Source of the DNA: Chitinophaga pinensis
GTDB lineage: Bacteria; Bacteroidota; Bacteroidia; Chitinophagales; Chitinophagaceae
Reading direction: 5' to 3'
Assembly (NCBI GenBank): GCA_945865295.1
Contig: CAMBDE010000001.1
Location: 23,572-87,571, forward strand
DNA: 64,000 nucleotides
The position numbers were made by a program, and so were the translations under genes. The notes beneath the pieces are model-generated. The model was not told the origin of the DNA. It did no database searches and saw only the letters and a list, made by a program, of their open reading frames with translations. Positions 20,782 to 30,681 of this stretch are shown one piece after another. The number at the start of each line of letters is the position of its first letter. Within the stretch, counting starts at the first letter, position 1.

Positions 20782-21627
20782 ATGAATTCAAATAAAAATT
20801 TAGTAGTTGTAACTTGGAATGGCGGGGATGAAATACCTTATTCTCATGTGCATTTTGATGTAAATAAAAATTTCGACCTTTTATTGTTTAATAATTCAGG
20901 TAAATCAGGTGATATTGAAAAATATAATGTACCATATGAACATTATATAACCGAGAAAACAGAGAATAAGGGTGAGATTTTTCATCATTTAACCAAATAT
21001 TTATCGAGTCAACAATTGGAATACAACTATGTTGGAGTGATTGACGATGATATCATCTTTAAAGTTTCTGACTTTAATTATATGTTACACATTGCAGAAA
21101 TACATCAATTGGATGTTTTCCAGCCTTCAATTTCTAAGGATAGCTTTTTTAGCCATAGAAAGTTTGTAAATAGATCTGATTTATTAGTCTCTATGATAGA
21201 TTGGGTGGAAATTATGGCACCATTCTATAGACAAAATTTATTGTTGGCATGTGAACCCTATTTTTTGAAAACCATTTCTGGACAAGGAGTAGACTGCTAT
21301 TTGATGCCAGTGCTTCAAATAATTCATAATCAAACAGCAACAGGTATTATTCATGCTATTCAAATAAAGCATGCTAGACCAATTAGGAGTCATCAAAGAA
21401 TTTATGGAAATGGTTTGAATAATGAACAAGAGATAGAAATAATTAGACAAGCTTCAATTTCATTAATTAATTTAAACGAAAATAAAAATCTGTTTAATAA
21501 AGATTTTAGAAGATTAATTTTAAAAGAAGGGAATGCAACTTTAATTGAAATAGAAATCAATTATAAAAAAGTTCGCAATTCAATTAAAAACTTAATTACC
21601 TTAATTAAGGAATTATCTCATTACTAG
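20782..21627 (+). CDS. Putative glycosyltransferase (DUF707-like), first gene of polysaccharide cluster
   Basis: YNYVGVIDDDIIFKVSDFNYML acidic motif; SGQGVDCYLMPV, IIHAIQIKHARPIRS; cluster context. Confidence 0.55.
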   Translation: MNSNKNLVVVTWNGGDEIPYSHVHFDVNKNFDLLLFNNSGKSGDIEKYNVPYEHYITEKTENKGEIFHHLTKYLSSQQLEYNYVGVIDDDIIFKVSDFNYMLHIAEIHQLDVFQPSISKDSFFSHRKFVNRSDLLVSMIDWVEIMAPFYRQNLLLACEPYFLKTISGQGVDCYLMPVLQIIHNQTATGIIHAIQIKHARPIRSHQRIYGNGLNNEQEIEIIRQASISLINLNENKNLFNKDFRRLILKEGNATLIEIEINYKKVRNSIKNLITLIKELSHY

Positions 21628-21640
21628 AAAAAAGAATTAA

Positions 21641-22261
21641 ATGAAAATAAATTCAATATTTGAAGCTGAAATTGCGGGCGTGAAGCTTATTCAATTTGAA
21701 AGATTTTTAGATAAACGTGGATATTTCTCCGAAACATTCAGGGATTCAGATTTTCTTGAAAAAAATCTTGGAATATTTCCTAATAGTATATTGCAAACAA
21801 ATGAAAGTTATTCAAGAAGAAATGTTCTAAGAGGTTTGCACTTTCAATGGAACCAACCAATGGGCAAGTTGGTTAGAACAATTACTGGTCATATGGTTGA
21901 TTTGATATTAGATTTAAGAATTGGCTCGTCTACACAAGGCAAAATAATGGCATTCAACATGCCAATTGCTCCACATGATACAACCTCAAATTGGATATGG
22001 GTTCCAGAAGGATGCGCCCACGGTAATTTCTTTTTAGAAGATTCATATATAGAATACTATTGCTCTGCTTCATATAATGGCAATTGTGAGTCTGGGGTAT
22101 CTCCATTTGCTTCAGATATAGACTGGAGTATTTGTGACTCCAAATTAAAGAATTTGTTCTTTGATATGAAAGACAGTTTCATTACTACAAGTAAAGATTT
22201 GAATGGTCATAGTGTAGAAAGTTGGATGAGCTCTTCAGACGCAGAAAATTTTAAATTCTAA
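21641..22261 (+). CDS. dTDP-4-dehydrorhamnose 3,5-epimerase-like (RmlC family)
   Basis: RFLDKRGYFSETFRDSDF, QTNESYSRRNVLRGLHFQ, WVPEGCAHGNFFLED cupin-epimerase motifs. Confidence 0.88.
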   Translation: MKINSIFEAEIAGVKLIQFERFLDKRGYFSETFRDSDFLEKNLGIFPNSILQTNESYSRRNVLRGLHFQWNQPMGKLVRTITGHMVDLILDLRIGSSTQGKIMAFNMPIAPHDTTSNWIWVPEGCAHGNFFLEDSYIEYYCSASYNGNCESGVSPFASDIDWSICDSKLKNLFFDMKDSFITTSKDLNGHSVESWMSSSDAENFKF

Positions 22262-22264
22262 GCA

Positions 22265-22972
22265 ATGAGGCATATTCTTATTACAGGTGGAACAGGCAAG
22301 CTTGGAACTGCACTGACAAATATTATGGAAGGTGTTCATATTGGTACAAGACAAAATTTTGACTTTACGAATCATGCAATGATGTTGAATTTTTTAAATT
22401 GTAATTCTGATATCAATACAATAGTCCATTGTGGTGCAATGGTTTCTCCACCTAAAGTGAATGAACAAGTTGATAAAGCTATTCATGATAATATTCTAGG
22501 TACTGCTTTATTAAGTTCAATCTGTTTTCAAAGAAATATTCGACTAATCTATATATCTACTGACTATGTTTTTTCTGGCGAGAAAGGAAACTATAATGAA
22601 TTAGATGAACTCATGCCGCAGAATAAATATGCATGGTCTAAATTAGGTGGAGAATGTGCTGTTCAAATGTTACATGATTTTGTAATCATTAGAATGTCTT
22701 TTGGTCCAGATATTTTCCCATATCCAGCTGCATTCATAGATCAATTTACTTCAAGAGAATCAGCATCAGAAATAGTAAAAAAAATAAAAAATATTGTATT
22801 ATCCACTTTTAAGGGTGTTATTCATATTGGTGGTTCAAGAAAAAGCGTTTATGATTATGCATTGAGTATAGGAGCAAAGAACATTAATGCAATTAGTATA
22901 AATGACATGAATGTAAAAATGCCTAAGGATACTTCACTAAATACAGACTTATATAAAAATACTTTTAAATAA
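22265..22972 (+). CDS. RmlD-like sugar-nucleotide reductase/SDR
   Basis: ILITGGTGKLGTAL, IYISTDYVFSGEKGNYNELDELMPQNKYAWSKLGGE. Confidence 0.82.
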   Translation: MRHILITGGTGKLGTALTNIMEGVHIGTRQNFDFTNHAMMLNFLNCNSDINTIVHCGAMVSPPKVNEQVDKAIHDNILGTALLSSICFQRNIRLIYISTDYVFSGEKGNYNELDELMPQNKYAWSKLGGECAVQMLHDFVIIRMSFGPDIFPYPAAFIDQFTSRESASEIVKKIKNIVLSTFKGVIHIGGSRKSVYDYALSIGAKNINAISINDMNVKMPKDTSLNTDLYKNTFK

Positions 22973-23935
22973 ATGAAAAATATATTACTAGCTGGTGGCG
23001 CAGGTTACATTGGCACAGAATTATGTAAAAGATTATTAAGATTAGACTATCAAATTACTGTCATAGATGACCTGTGGTTTGGTAATAATTTAGATCCTGC
23101 AATTAAATTGATTCAAAAAGATATTTTCAAAGTTAACTACAAGGATTTAGAGGGCTTTGATATTGTAATTTTTTTAGCTGGTGTTTCTAATGATCCTATG
23201 GCTGAATTTAGTCCATCCGAAAATTTCATACAAAATGCAGCATGTCCTGCCTATTTATCATATGAAAGTAAACGTGCTGGCGTAAAGCGCTTTATCTATG
23301 GATCTTCTTGTTCGGTATATGGTTACACTGTTGATGAATTATACGACGAAAATTCTCCAACAACATGTGCCTATCCTTATGGAATATCAAAATTGCAAGG
23401 TGAGAATGGTGTGATGCAATTAGCAGATGAACAATTTTCTGTGATTTCTTTAAGACAAGGTACCGTTTGTGGATATAGCGATAGAATGAGGTTTGATTTA
23501 GTTATAAATACGATGTTTAAAAATGCTTTGATGCATGGGGAAATTACTGTGAACAACCCATCTATCTGGCGTCCAATTTTTCATATTCAAGATGCATGTA
23601 CTGCTTATATCAGGGCTATTCAAGCGCCTGACAATATATCTGGGGTATTTAATGTGGCTTCGGACAATTATACATTGGGTCAAATTGGCGATGTTGTTAG
23701 TGTAGAAATGTCTAAGCTGTTAAACAAAGAAATAAAAGTGCATATAAATGATGTAAAGGACTTTAGAAATTATAAAGTATCGATACAGCATGCAAAGCTT
23801 ACACTAGGTTTTACTCCAATTTATACAGTTAAGGACATTATTCATGACCTCTTTCAAAAGACCTCAAATATTACAAATTTAGAGGATGAAAAATTTTATA
23901 ATATCAAAGTTTTTAAAAGTTTAGGTAAAATTTAA
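22973..23935 (+). CDS. NAD-dependent epimerase/dehydratase (extended SDR)
   Basis: ILLAGGAGYIGTELCKRLL, YGSSCSVYG, YPYGISKLQGE. Confidence 0.88.
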   Translation: MKNILLAGGAGYIGTELCKRLLRLDYQITVIDDLWFGNNLDPAIKLIQKDIFKVNYKDLEGFDIVIFLAGVSNDPMAEFSPSENFIQNAACPAYLSYESKRAGVKRFIYGSSCSVYGYTVDELYDENSPTTCAYPYGISKLQGENGVMQLADEQFSVISLRQGTVCGYSDRMRFDLVINTMFKNALMHGEITVNNPSIWRPIFHIQDACTAYIRAIQAPDNISGVFNVASDNYTLGQIGDVVSVEMSKLLNKEIKVHINDVKDFRNYKVSIQHAKLTLGFTPIYTVKDIIHDLFQKTSNITNLEDEKFYNIKVFKSLGKI

Positions 23936-23939
23936 TTCA

Positions 23940-24788
23940 ATGAAAATATTTTTACAAATCATATTCTTTTCCTTGTTGAGTATTACAGTAATTGCGCAAC
24001 ATGATACTTTAAAAATTGGACAGTTTTTAATTAGTAAGTCTCAATCTAACTTGAATAAGAGTTGGGAGCAAATCATTAGAAATAGAGACTTAAAAGCTGT
24101 AAAGGTTGTTTATGAAAAAAACAAAGATTTAGAATATAAACAATTTGAAACAAGTTGGTTTGCTTTTGATCTAGCACTTGTAAACTACCTTGATGAAACA
24201 AAATACCTAGAGAATAAGCCATTAAGTAATCCGACGATTGGTGAACCAATGTCAAAATTAAAAATGCAACTAAACAATGGTAAATCAACCAATGTTAACA
24301 TTTGGATAGTTCAACAAAAGTATAGATTTAAAGACCCATCATTTTATTTAAAATATGGTTTAGGTGTTGAGATGTTTAATTTTAGGCATGAGTATAGTAT
24401 AAATTATAGAAAGCACGATGCGATGTTTATTTATTTGAGTAAAGATAATTTTGAAAAAAATAAATTGTTTACAAGTTATATTTCTGCTCCAATACAATTA
24501 GGGTATGATTTTAAATTAAAAAATAATAAATTAATTGGATTAAGTGGAGGATTCATAACAGGTTATTTATATAAATCTTATAACAAACAAATAAGTCGAG
24601 AACTAGGAAAAGAAAAGTATCATGGAAATTATAGTTTAAGAGATATTAGACTAGCTGGTGTATTTGAAATCAGGATCGATCAGATAAAGTTCTTTGGAAC
24701 AGCATCATTGCAAAATATGTTAGATAAGATGAATACGAATCAGTCATTGTATCCATATAGCTTTGGACTAAGATTTAGTAAATTATAA
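23940..24788 (+). CDS. Secreted protein of unknown function within polysaccharide cluster
   Basis: Signal peptide MKIFLQIIFFSLLSITVIAQ; tight gene spacing; C-terminal aromatic beta-like segment YPYSFGLRFSKL. Confidence 0.6.
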   Translation: MKIFLQIIFFSLLSITVIAQHDTLKIGQFLISKSQSNLNKSWEQIIRNRDLKAVKVVYEKNKDLEYKQFETSWFAFDLALVNYLDETKYLENKPLSNPTIGEPMSKLKMQLNNGKSTNVNIWIVQQKYRFKDPSFYLKYGLGVEMFNFRHEYSINYRKHDAMFIYLSKDNFEKNKLFTSYISAPIQLGYDFKLKNNKLIGLSGGFITGYLYKSYNKQISRELGKEKYHGNYSLRDIRLAGVFEIRIDQIKFFGTASLQNMLDKMNTNQSLYPYSFGLRFSKL

Positions 24789-24820
24789 GCTGGTATTTAC
24801 GACTTTGAAATTAAAACAGA

Positions 24821-26401
24821 ATGATGATTTTTAGGAATAGATTTTTTTTAGTGCTTATAAGTATGCTTATTTTAGGTAAAGCATATACTCAGTCTATTCC
24901 TGTTGGTACAGTTGGCGATGAATATTTTAGAATCTTACAATTACAGGGTAAAATTGATCCTAAATACTCATTTTCTTCTAGACCAAATTTTTTAACTAAT
25001 AAGTTTCCTGTCGATAGTTTTTATCAATTGATAGATTCGAATTTGAATACGAATATTGCATTAAAGACTAGGTTTGTAGAATTTAGGCCATTGCTTGCAC
25101 AGATAAGGTCACAATACAATTCATTACATCCTCATGGTTGGAATGATGAAGGTATGATCAAGGCAAAGGGAATTCAAACCATGGCAAGAATTGGTGTTTA
25201 TACCAGAATTGGTCCATTGCATATTCAGTTTATGCCAGAGCATGTCAATGCAGAAAATCCTCCATATGAAATTAGTGATGAGTTTGGTACAATCACAAAA
25301 GATAGGTACGAACAAAACTTTATTGGACAGTCAAGCGTAAGATTAAATTTAAGTGCTGTATCAATAGGTTTTTCTAATGAAAATATTTACTGGGGACCTG
25401 GACAATATGGCGCTCTAATTATGAGCAATAATGCCCCAGGGTTTGCACATTATACCTTTAATACAATTAGACCAATTAAAACATTTTTAGGAAGTTTTGA
25501 GTTTCAATTGGTTACTGGAAGATTAGAACAAAATCCTATGGCTCCTTTTGAAACGATATCTCTTAAAAATAATCCGGTCTGGAAAGAACCTAGAATTTTT
25601 AATGGATTAAACATGGTCTTTCAACCCAAATTTTTCCCTAATTTATTTATTGGTATCAATCGTGCATACCAATATTCTGAATTAAATATAGAGCAACAAG
25701 GCAATGGTTTTGTAGATAAATATTTGCCCGTCTTTTCAAAAGTGTTTAAATCTTCTGTTGGCGGTACTGATGAAGATAAAATTGAAAGGGATCAACAATT
25801 GAGTTTTTATACAAGATGGTTATTTCCAAAATCAAATGCCGAAATGTATTTTGAATATGGCTGGAATGACCACAAAGATAATTTTAGGGATTTTTGGATA
25901 GATCCAGAACATGCAGCTACTTACCTAATTGGATTCAAAAAATTAAAACCATTATCTAAGAATCGTTGGCTTGAATTAAATGCTGAAATTATTCAAACTG
26001 CACAAACAATAGATTATTTAGTTAGAACCGCAGGAGACTGGTATATATATCCTAATGGCGGTTATAATCATTTTAACCAAATTTTAGGTGCTGGTACTGG
26101 ACGAGGAAATAATGTTCAAACTTTGAATGTAAATATACTCAAAGGGCTATCTAAATTAGGGATGAAATTACAACGTATTCAGCACCAGCCAACACCAGCA
26201 AATAATAGCTACGCGTTTGAGTCTCTAGGATTAAGGCCATTAAGATGGACTGATATTGGTATAGGCTTTAATGCACAAAAGCGTTGGAAAAATCTAATTA
26301 TTGCGCCAGAAGTGAATTTTATTAATTCAATGAATTATGCCTGGACATTTAGATCAAATTTTAATTTATTCGCACAACTCAATGTAACCTACCTATGGTA
26401 A
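24821..26401 (+). CDS. Capsule assembly Wzi family-like outer-membrane protein (copy 1)
   Basis: Motifs shared with the next gene: FIGQSSVRLNL..VSIGFSNENIYWGPGQYGALIMSNNAPGFAHYTFNT; LHIQFMPEHVNAEN. Confidence 0.78.
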   Translation: MMIFRNRFFLVLISMLILGKAYTQSIPVGTVGDEYFRILQLQGKIDPKYSFSSRPNFLTNKFPVDSFYQLIDSNLNTNIALKTRFVEFRPLLAQIRSQYNSLHPHGWNDEGMIKAKGIQTMARIGVYTRIGPLHIQFMPEHVNAENPPYEISDEFGTITKDRYEQNFIGQSSVRLNLSAVSIGFSNENIYWGPGQYGALIMSNNAPGFAHYTFNTIRPIKTFLGSFEFQLVTGRLEQNPMAPFETISLKNNPVWKEPRIFNGLNMVFQPKFFPNLFIGINRAYQYSELNIEQQGNGFVDKYLPVFSKVFKSSVGGTDEDKIERDQQLSFYTRWLFPKSNAEMYFEYGWNDHKDNFRDFWIDPEHAATYLIGFKKLKPLSKNRWLELNAEIIQTAQTIDYLVRTAGDWYIYPNGGYNHFNQILGAGTGRGNNVQTLNVNILKGLSKLGMKLQRIQHQPTPANNSYAFESLGLRPLRWTDIGIGFNAQKRWKNLIIAPEVNFINSMNYAWTFRSNFNLFAQLNVTYLW

Positions 26402-28077
26402 ATAAAAGTACAAAGTTGTTAGTGCGACTTTCGTTATTACTAGCTACATTATTATGGAGTCAATTACAAGCACAGCAAATTGATTTAAATAATATTGCGC
26501 TGATGGATGTAAATAGGGTATCGTCATTACTTGACACTTCATCTAGCTCAAATTCATACACAATACGAAATAGTTCTGTAGTATTTAATGCAAATGTAAA
26601 GAGTTGGAAAAAAGTATTTGTAAATCATTTTTCCGCAATGAGTCATTTGCAAGAAAATTCTAATCTTCCATTTGGTTTCAATGATGGATCGATGATTCCT
26701 TCTGTTGGGAAACAGCATTTTTATAACTTTCAAGTAGGAGTGCAGTGGGGAAATTTTACTTTACAATTTGCACCTGAAAAAGTGAATGCAGAAAATTTCG
26801 CTGTCCAAGGTTTAGGGAATGATTTTGACGGGTCTGCTAATGGAAATCCTGGAAACTTTTGGAGAAGATATTATGAAATCTCAGAAAATATAATAGAAGC
26901 CCCTAATACACATTTTAACAAAAAAAGTGATGAGAATTTCATTGGACAAACAAGTATTAAGTATCACACAAAAAATGTCAGCTTTGGTATTTCAACCGAA
27001 AACCTATGGTGGGGCCCAGGTATACATTATTCACTCGTTTTAACTAATAATGCACCTGGATTTTTGCATTACAGTATCAATACAAATAAACCAATTCATA
27101 CGTTTATAGGAAATATTGAAGTGCAGTTTATCGGCGGAAGTTTACAAAATGGGTTTTTAAAACCTTCTGAAAATAATAATCCATATGCGGCGCAATGGTA
27201 TACTCCTAAGGATCCTAATGAGCGATATATCACTGGGATGATTTTAACTATAAATCCCAAATGGACAAAAAATTTGTTTTTAGGCTTAAGTAATATGGCA
27301 TATATCTATCAAAGAGATATGAATGGCCTAGAAGATGCAACAGCTCTAAGTAATTTTTCTAAATATACTAGTTTAAAGAAAAGACCAGCTTTGGGAGCAG
27401 TTTTTTTAAGGTATGCATTACCGAAAGACCATGCAGAAGTTTTTTTTGAATATGGAAGAAATGATAGAGGAGCCACACCAATCAACATATTATATGATAG
27501 TGTAGCAACAGGTTACGTAGCTGGAGTAAGAAAGTTGTTTCCTTTATCAAGCAACTCAAAATATGGGGCTATATCATTAAATATTGAAATTGTTCAACTA
27601 AAGATGCCTCAGGCTAATTTAATTTGGGATGCTAACCTAATGTCAAAACAATCAAGCTGGTATACCAATAAGCAAGTAAGGCAAGGCTATACCAATAAGG
27701 GACAAATTCTTGGATCTTACGTAGGTCCGGGCGGAAGTGGTCAGATTATGCAGCTTGCTTGGGTAAAAGGGATGAATAAAATAGGTGCTGGTATCGAAAG
27801 AGTCAGTCACAATAAGGATTTTTATTACTATAATTATTTTAATGGACTTACCTATCCAGGCCCAAATTTTAAATATTGGTCAGATTTTATATATTCCTTC
27901 TATATGAGAGTTAAAGTTGGTAATTTTATCTTGGCTTCAGAAGTAAAGAAATCGGAATCTTATAATTATTTATGGACAAAAACAGGTAATGGAGGATTGT
28001 ATGGACCTTCAGACACAGATAGAACAAACACTCAATTTAATATTTCTTTGAGGTATCTTTTTAACAGAAAATTTTAA
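26395..28077 (+). CDS. Capsule assembly Wzi family-like outer-membrane protein (copy 2)
   Basis: FTLQFAPEKVNAENF, FIGQTSIKYHTKNVSFGISTENLWWGPGIHYSLVLTNNAPGFLHYSINT parallel copy 1. Confidence 0.78.
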   Translation: MVNKSTKLLVRLSLLLATLLWSQLQAQQIDLNNIALMDVNRVSSLLDTSSSSNSYTIRNSSVVFNANVKSWKKVFVNHFSAMSHLQENSNLPFGFNDGSMIPSVGKQHFYNFQVGVQWGNFTLQFAPEKVNAENFAVQGLGNDFDGSANGNPGNFWRRYYEISENIIEAPNTHFNKKSDENFIGQTSIKYHTKNVSFGISTENLWWGPGIHYSLVLTNNAPGFLHYSINTNKPIHTFIGNIEVQFIGGSLQNGFLKPSENNNPYAAQWYTPKDPNERYITGMILTINPKWTKNLFLGLSNMAYIYQRDMNGLEDATALSNFSKYTSLKKRPALGAVFLRYALPKDHAEVFFEYGRNDRGATPINILYDSVATGYVAGVRKLFPLSSNSKYGAISLNIEIVQLKMPQANLIWDANLMSKQSSWYTNKQVRQGYTNKGQILGSYVGPGGSGQIMQLAWVKGMNKIGAGIERVSHNKDFYYYNYFNGLTYPGPNFKYWSDFIYSFYMRVKVGNFILASEVKKSESYNYLWTKTGNGGLYGPSDTDRTNTQFNISLRYLFNRKF

Positions 28078-28079
28078 TT

Positions 28080-29132
28080 ATGGAACAAAATAATGCCTTA
28101 AAATTATCAGATGTTTTTTTATTGGTAAAAAAGTTTTTTAACTTATATAAGTCATTTAAAACAATTAATTATATTCTAATTATCTCTTTTACAACAGCCT
28201 GCTTATTATTTTACTTCATAGAAAAGCCAAAATACGAGGCAAATGCATCTTTTGTATTAATGGAGGGCTCTGGATCAAAAGGCGGTGGATTAGCTAGCCT
28301 AGGTTCTCAGTTTGGTATTGATATAGGTTCATTAGGTGGTCAATCAAATAGTATTTTTACCGGCGATAATATTTTTGATATTTTTAAAACAAGAAGAATT
28401 ATTGAAAATGTTTTATTAAGTGAATTTAATGACGAAATAAAAGGTGCTGAAAAGAAAACATTTGCAGACGCCTATTTAAAAATGTACCCCTCATTTATAA
28501 AAACTGTTATTTTAGGTAAACAATCAAATATTGGAACCTTTTATGGGTATGATAATAAACTATATGCCGATAGGACAAAAGATAGTATTTTAAGTAAGAT
28601 TTTTGAAAAAATGATAAAGAACAATCTAATTGTTCAACAGTCAAATAAAAAAGGCTCAATTATACAGGTTAAATTAACAACAAATAATGAATTATTTTCA
28701 AAGCTTTTCACAGAAAAATTAATCGAAGAGGTTAAAACATTTTATTTAAATATTAATAATACGAATACTCAGATTGTCTTATTGAACTTACAAAAAAAAG
28801 CAGATTCACTTCAAGGCCTACTTTATCAAAAATCATTACAATCAAACAGGTTACTTAATGCTAATAATGGGCTAACGACCTATTCAGCAACAGAAGAGAT
28901 TTCACAAAAAGATAAAACAGTTACTTATACACTTTATTCAGAAGTCATTAAAAATATTGAACTTACAAAAATGTCTCAGGCTCAACAAACTCCTATTTTT
29001 GAAATTGTTGAAACACCAAGACTGCCATTAGAAAATAATAAATTAGAGTTTTACGAACTGCTTTTATTTGGGTTAGTGGGCGGCTATATTTTAAGTTTAT
29101 TACATGCTATTATAAAATATATTTTCATCTAA
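28080..29132 (+). CDS. Wzz-type chain-length determinant protein
   Basis: N- and C-terminal TM segments; KPKYEANASFVLMEGSGSKGGGLASLGSQFGIDIG; C-terminal PRLPLENNKLEFYELLLFGLVGGYILSLL. Confidence 0.85.
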   Translation: MEQNNALKLSDVFLLVKKFFNLYKSFKTINYILIISFTTACLLFYFIEKPKYEANASFVLMEGSGSKGGGLASLGSQFGIDIGSLGGQSNSIFTGDNIFDIFKTRRIIENVLLSEFNDEIKGAEKKTFADAYLKMYPSFIKTVILGKQSNIGTFYGYDNKLYADRTKDSILSKIFEKMIKNNLIVQQSNKKGSIIQVKLTTNNELFSKLFTEKLIEEVKTFYLNINNTNTQIVLLNLQKKADSLQGLLYQKSLQSNRLLNANNGLTTYSATEEISQKDKTVTYTLYSEVIKNIELTKMSQAQQTPIFEIVETPRLPLENNKLEFYELLLFGLVGGYILSLLHAIIKYIFI

Positions 29133-29983
29133 TGCATATTTTAGCACTTAGAAGTTATGGAGATTATGTTATTTTGTTGAATTCAATAAAAAATGCTGAT
29201 TTAAAGCAAGATGTACAAATAATTGCCTCCAATCATCTGAAGCCTATACACGAAGCTCTGAATGTCAATTTTTCAACTAATTTCAATTTTATTTTTAAAG
29301 ATCTTGGCATTAAAAATGGCTTGTTGGGTTTTTTCACAAACAAACATTTTTTTAGTTTCAACACGATTCATGAAATTTTAAAACTATCAAAATCTTTAAA
29401 AAGTTTGAAAATAAATAAAGAAAAATTATTTTTAGAACATCATACAAGAAAGTTTTTACTAAGTGTTTTTTTAAGTAGAAAGCTGGATTTTTTATATAAA
29501 AGTGGAAATGTGTATGATGCACTTGGACGTTTTTTTGGATTCGAATCAATTGATAAAACATTTCAATTATCAGAAGTACATCCCAAAAACAAAGTGTTAA
29601 TTTTTCCTGATTCTCGTAAAAAGCATAAAGTAATCAACGAAGAAACAATGAGGCAATTAAGTAGCAGCTTGAATAATTTAAATGTTGAATTTAAGATTGC
29701 TAAATTTTGTCAAAAAAATAAAGAATATAGTGCTTTAAATAATCAAATCGTGTATAGAGACTTTAAAGAGTTAATTTTATTGATATCAGAATGTGATTTT
29801 GTAATTGCAAGTGATAGTGTTCCTGTACATATAGCTGAATTTCTAGAAAAACAACATATCATTTTATACAATGATAAAATTAATTATAATTGGTTAACGC
29901 CATTCGCTAAAAAGTATCATAGGTTTACTACTTTCAAAGAAACACCAATTTTTATCAACAAATATTTTAACTCAACATGTTAA
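29132..29983 (+). CDS. GT9-like glycosyltransferase
   Basis: LALRSYGDYVILLNSI start and ISECDFVIASDSVPVHIAEFLEKQHIILYN resemble the heptosyltransferase family. Confidence 0.6.
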   Translation: MHILALRSYGDYVILLNSIKNADLKQDVQIIASNHLKPIHEALNVNFSTNFNFIFKDLGIKNGLLGFFTNKHFFSFNTIHEILKLSKSLKSLKINKEKLFLEHHTRKFLLSVFLSRKLDFLYKSGNVYDALGRFFGFESIDKTFQLSEVHPKNKVLIFPDSRKKHKVINEETMRQLSSSLNNLNVEFKIAKFCQKNKEYSALNNQIVYRDFKELILLISECDFVIASDSVPVHIAEFLEKQHIILYNDKINYNWLTPFAKKYHRFTTFKETPIFINKYFNSTC

Positions 29984-30681
29984 CATATTTAGTGTCATCT
30001 AAAGACGAGTTAGAGCGTTTAACGCATATAGAAGCACTTAAAATGCTTTTTCCGGATGTAATTACTATAGAAGCAATCTATCCTAACAAGACATATATTC
30101 CATTTTATAGCCAAATCAAGTCTATTTCTAAAACCAGAACAGGAGCTGCTTTATCTGACGGTGCATTAGGATGTTTATTATCCCATAGGCTAATTTGGAG
30201 ACATTTTATAAACCAACAAGACCAAGATTTCTGCTTAATATTGGAATCTGACAGCAAAATTGACAATCTGAATATAATTCAAACCCAAAAAGAAAGTATA
30301 AGTGCGCAATATGACTTATTTTTTTGGGGTGCTTTCGACAACAGAATGAAATTATTACAATCAACTAAAATGCGTTTATCCGATCAGTATCAAATTGGAA
30401 CTCCTTTAGTTCATTCTTTATATTGCACTTATGGTTACTCTGTTAATAAAGCAAGCGCTAAATTCTTATTAGAAAGTACTAAAAAGTTCAATTATCCTGT
30501 TGATTATTGGAAATTGAGATTAAAAGACAGCTCTTTAAGGGTTGGCGGTATCTTACCCAATATTATTACAACTGTAACTACATTTAAAAGTACTATCAGT
30601 TATTCGAATGAGGGTATACTTAAAATATTATTTGATAGAATGATTAACTTTAAAAACAGCATCATTTCATTTTTTAAGTGA
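29977..30681 (+). CDS. Glycosyltransferase family 25 (LPS biosynthesis-like)
   Basis: GALGCLLSHRLIWRHFINQQDQDFCLILESDSKI; YGYSVNKASAKFLLE. Confidence 0.78.
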   Translation: MLTYLVSSKDELERLTHIEALKMLFPDVITIEAIYPNKTYIPFYSQIKSISKTRTGAALSDGALGCLLSHRLIWRHFINQQDQDFCLILESDSKIDNLNIIQTQKESISAQYDLFFWGAFDNRMKLLQSTKMRLSDQYQIGTPLVHSLYCTYGYSVNKASAKFLLESTKKFNYPVDYWKLRLKDSSLRVGGILPNIITTVTTFKSTISYSNEGILKILFDRMINFKNSIISFFK

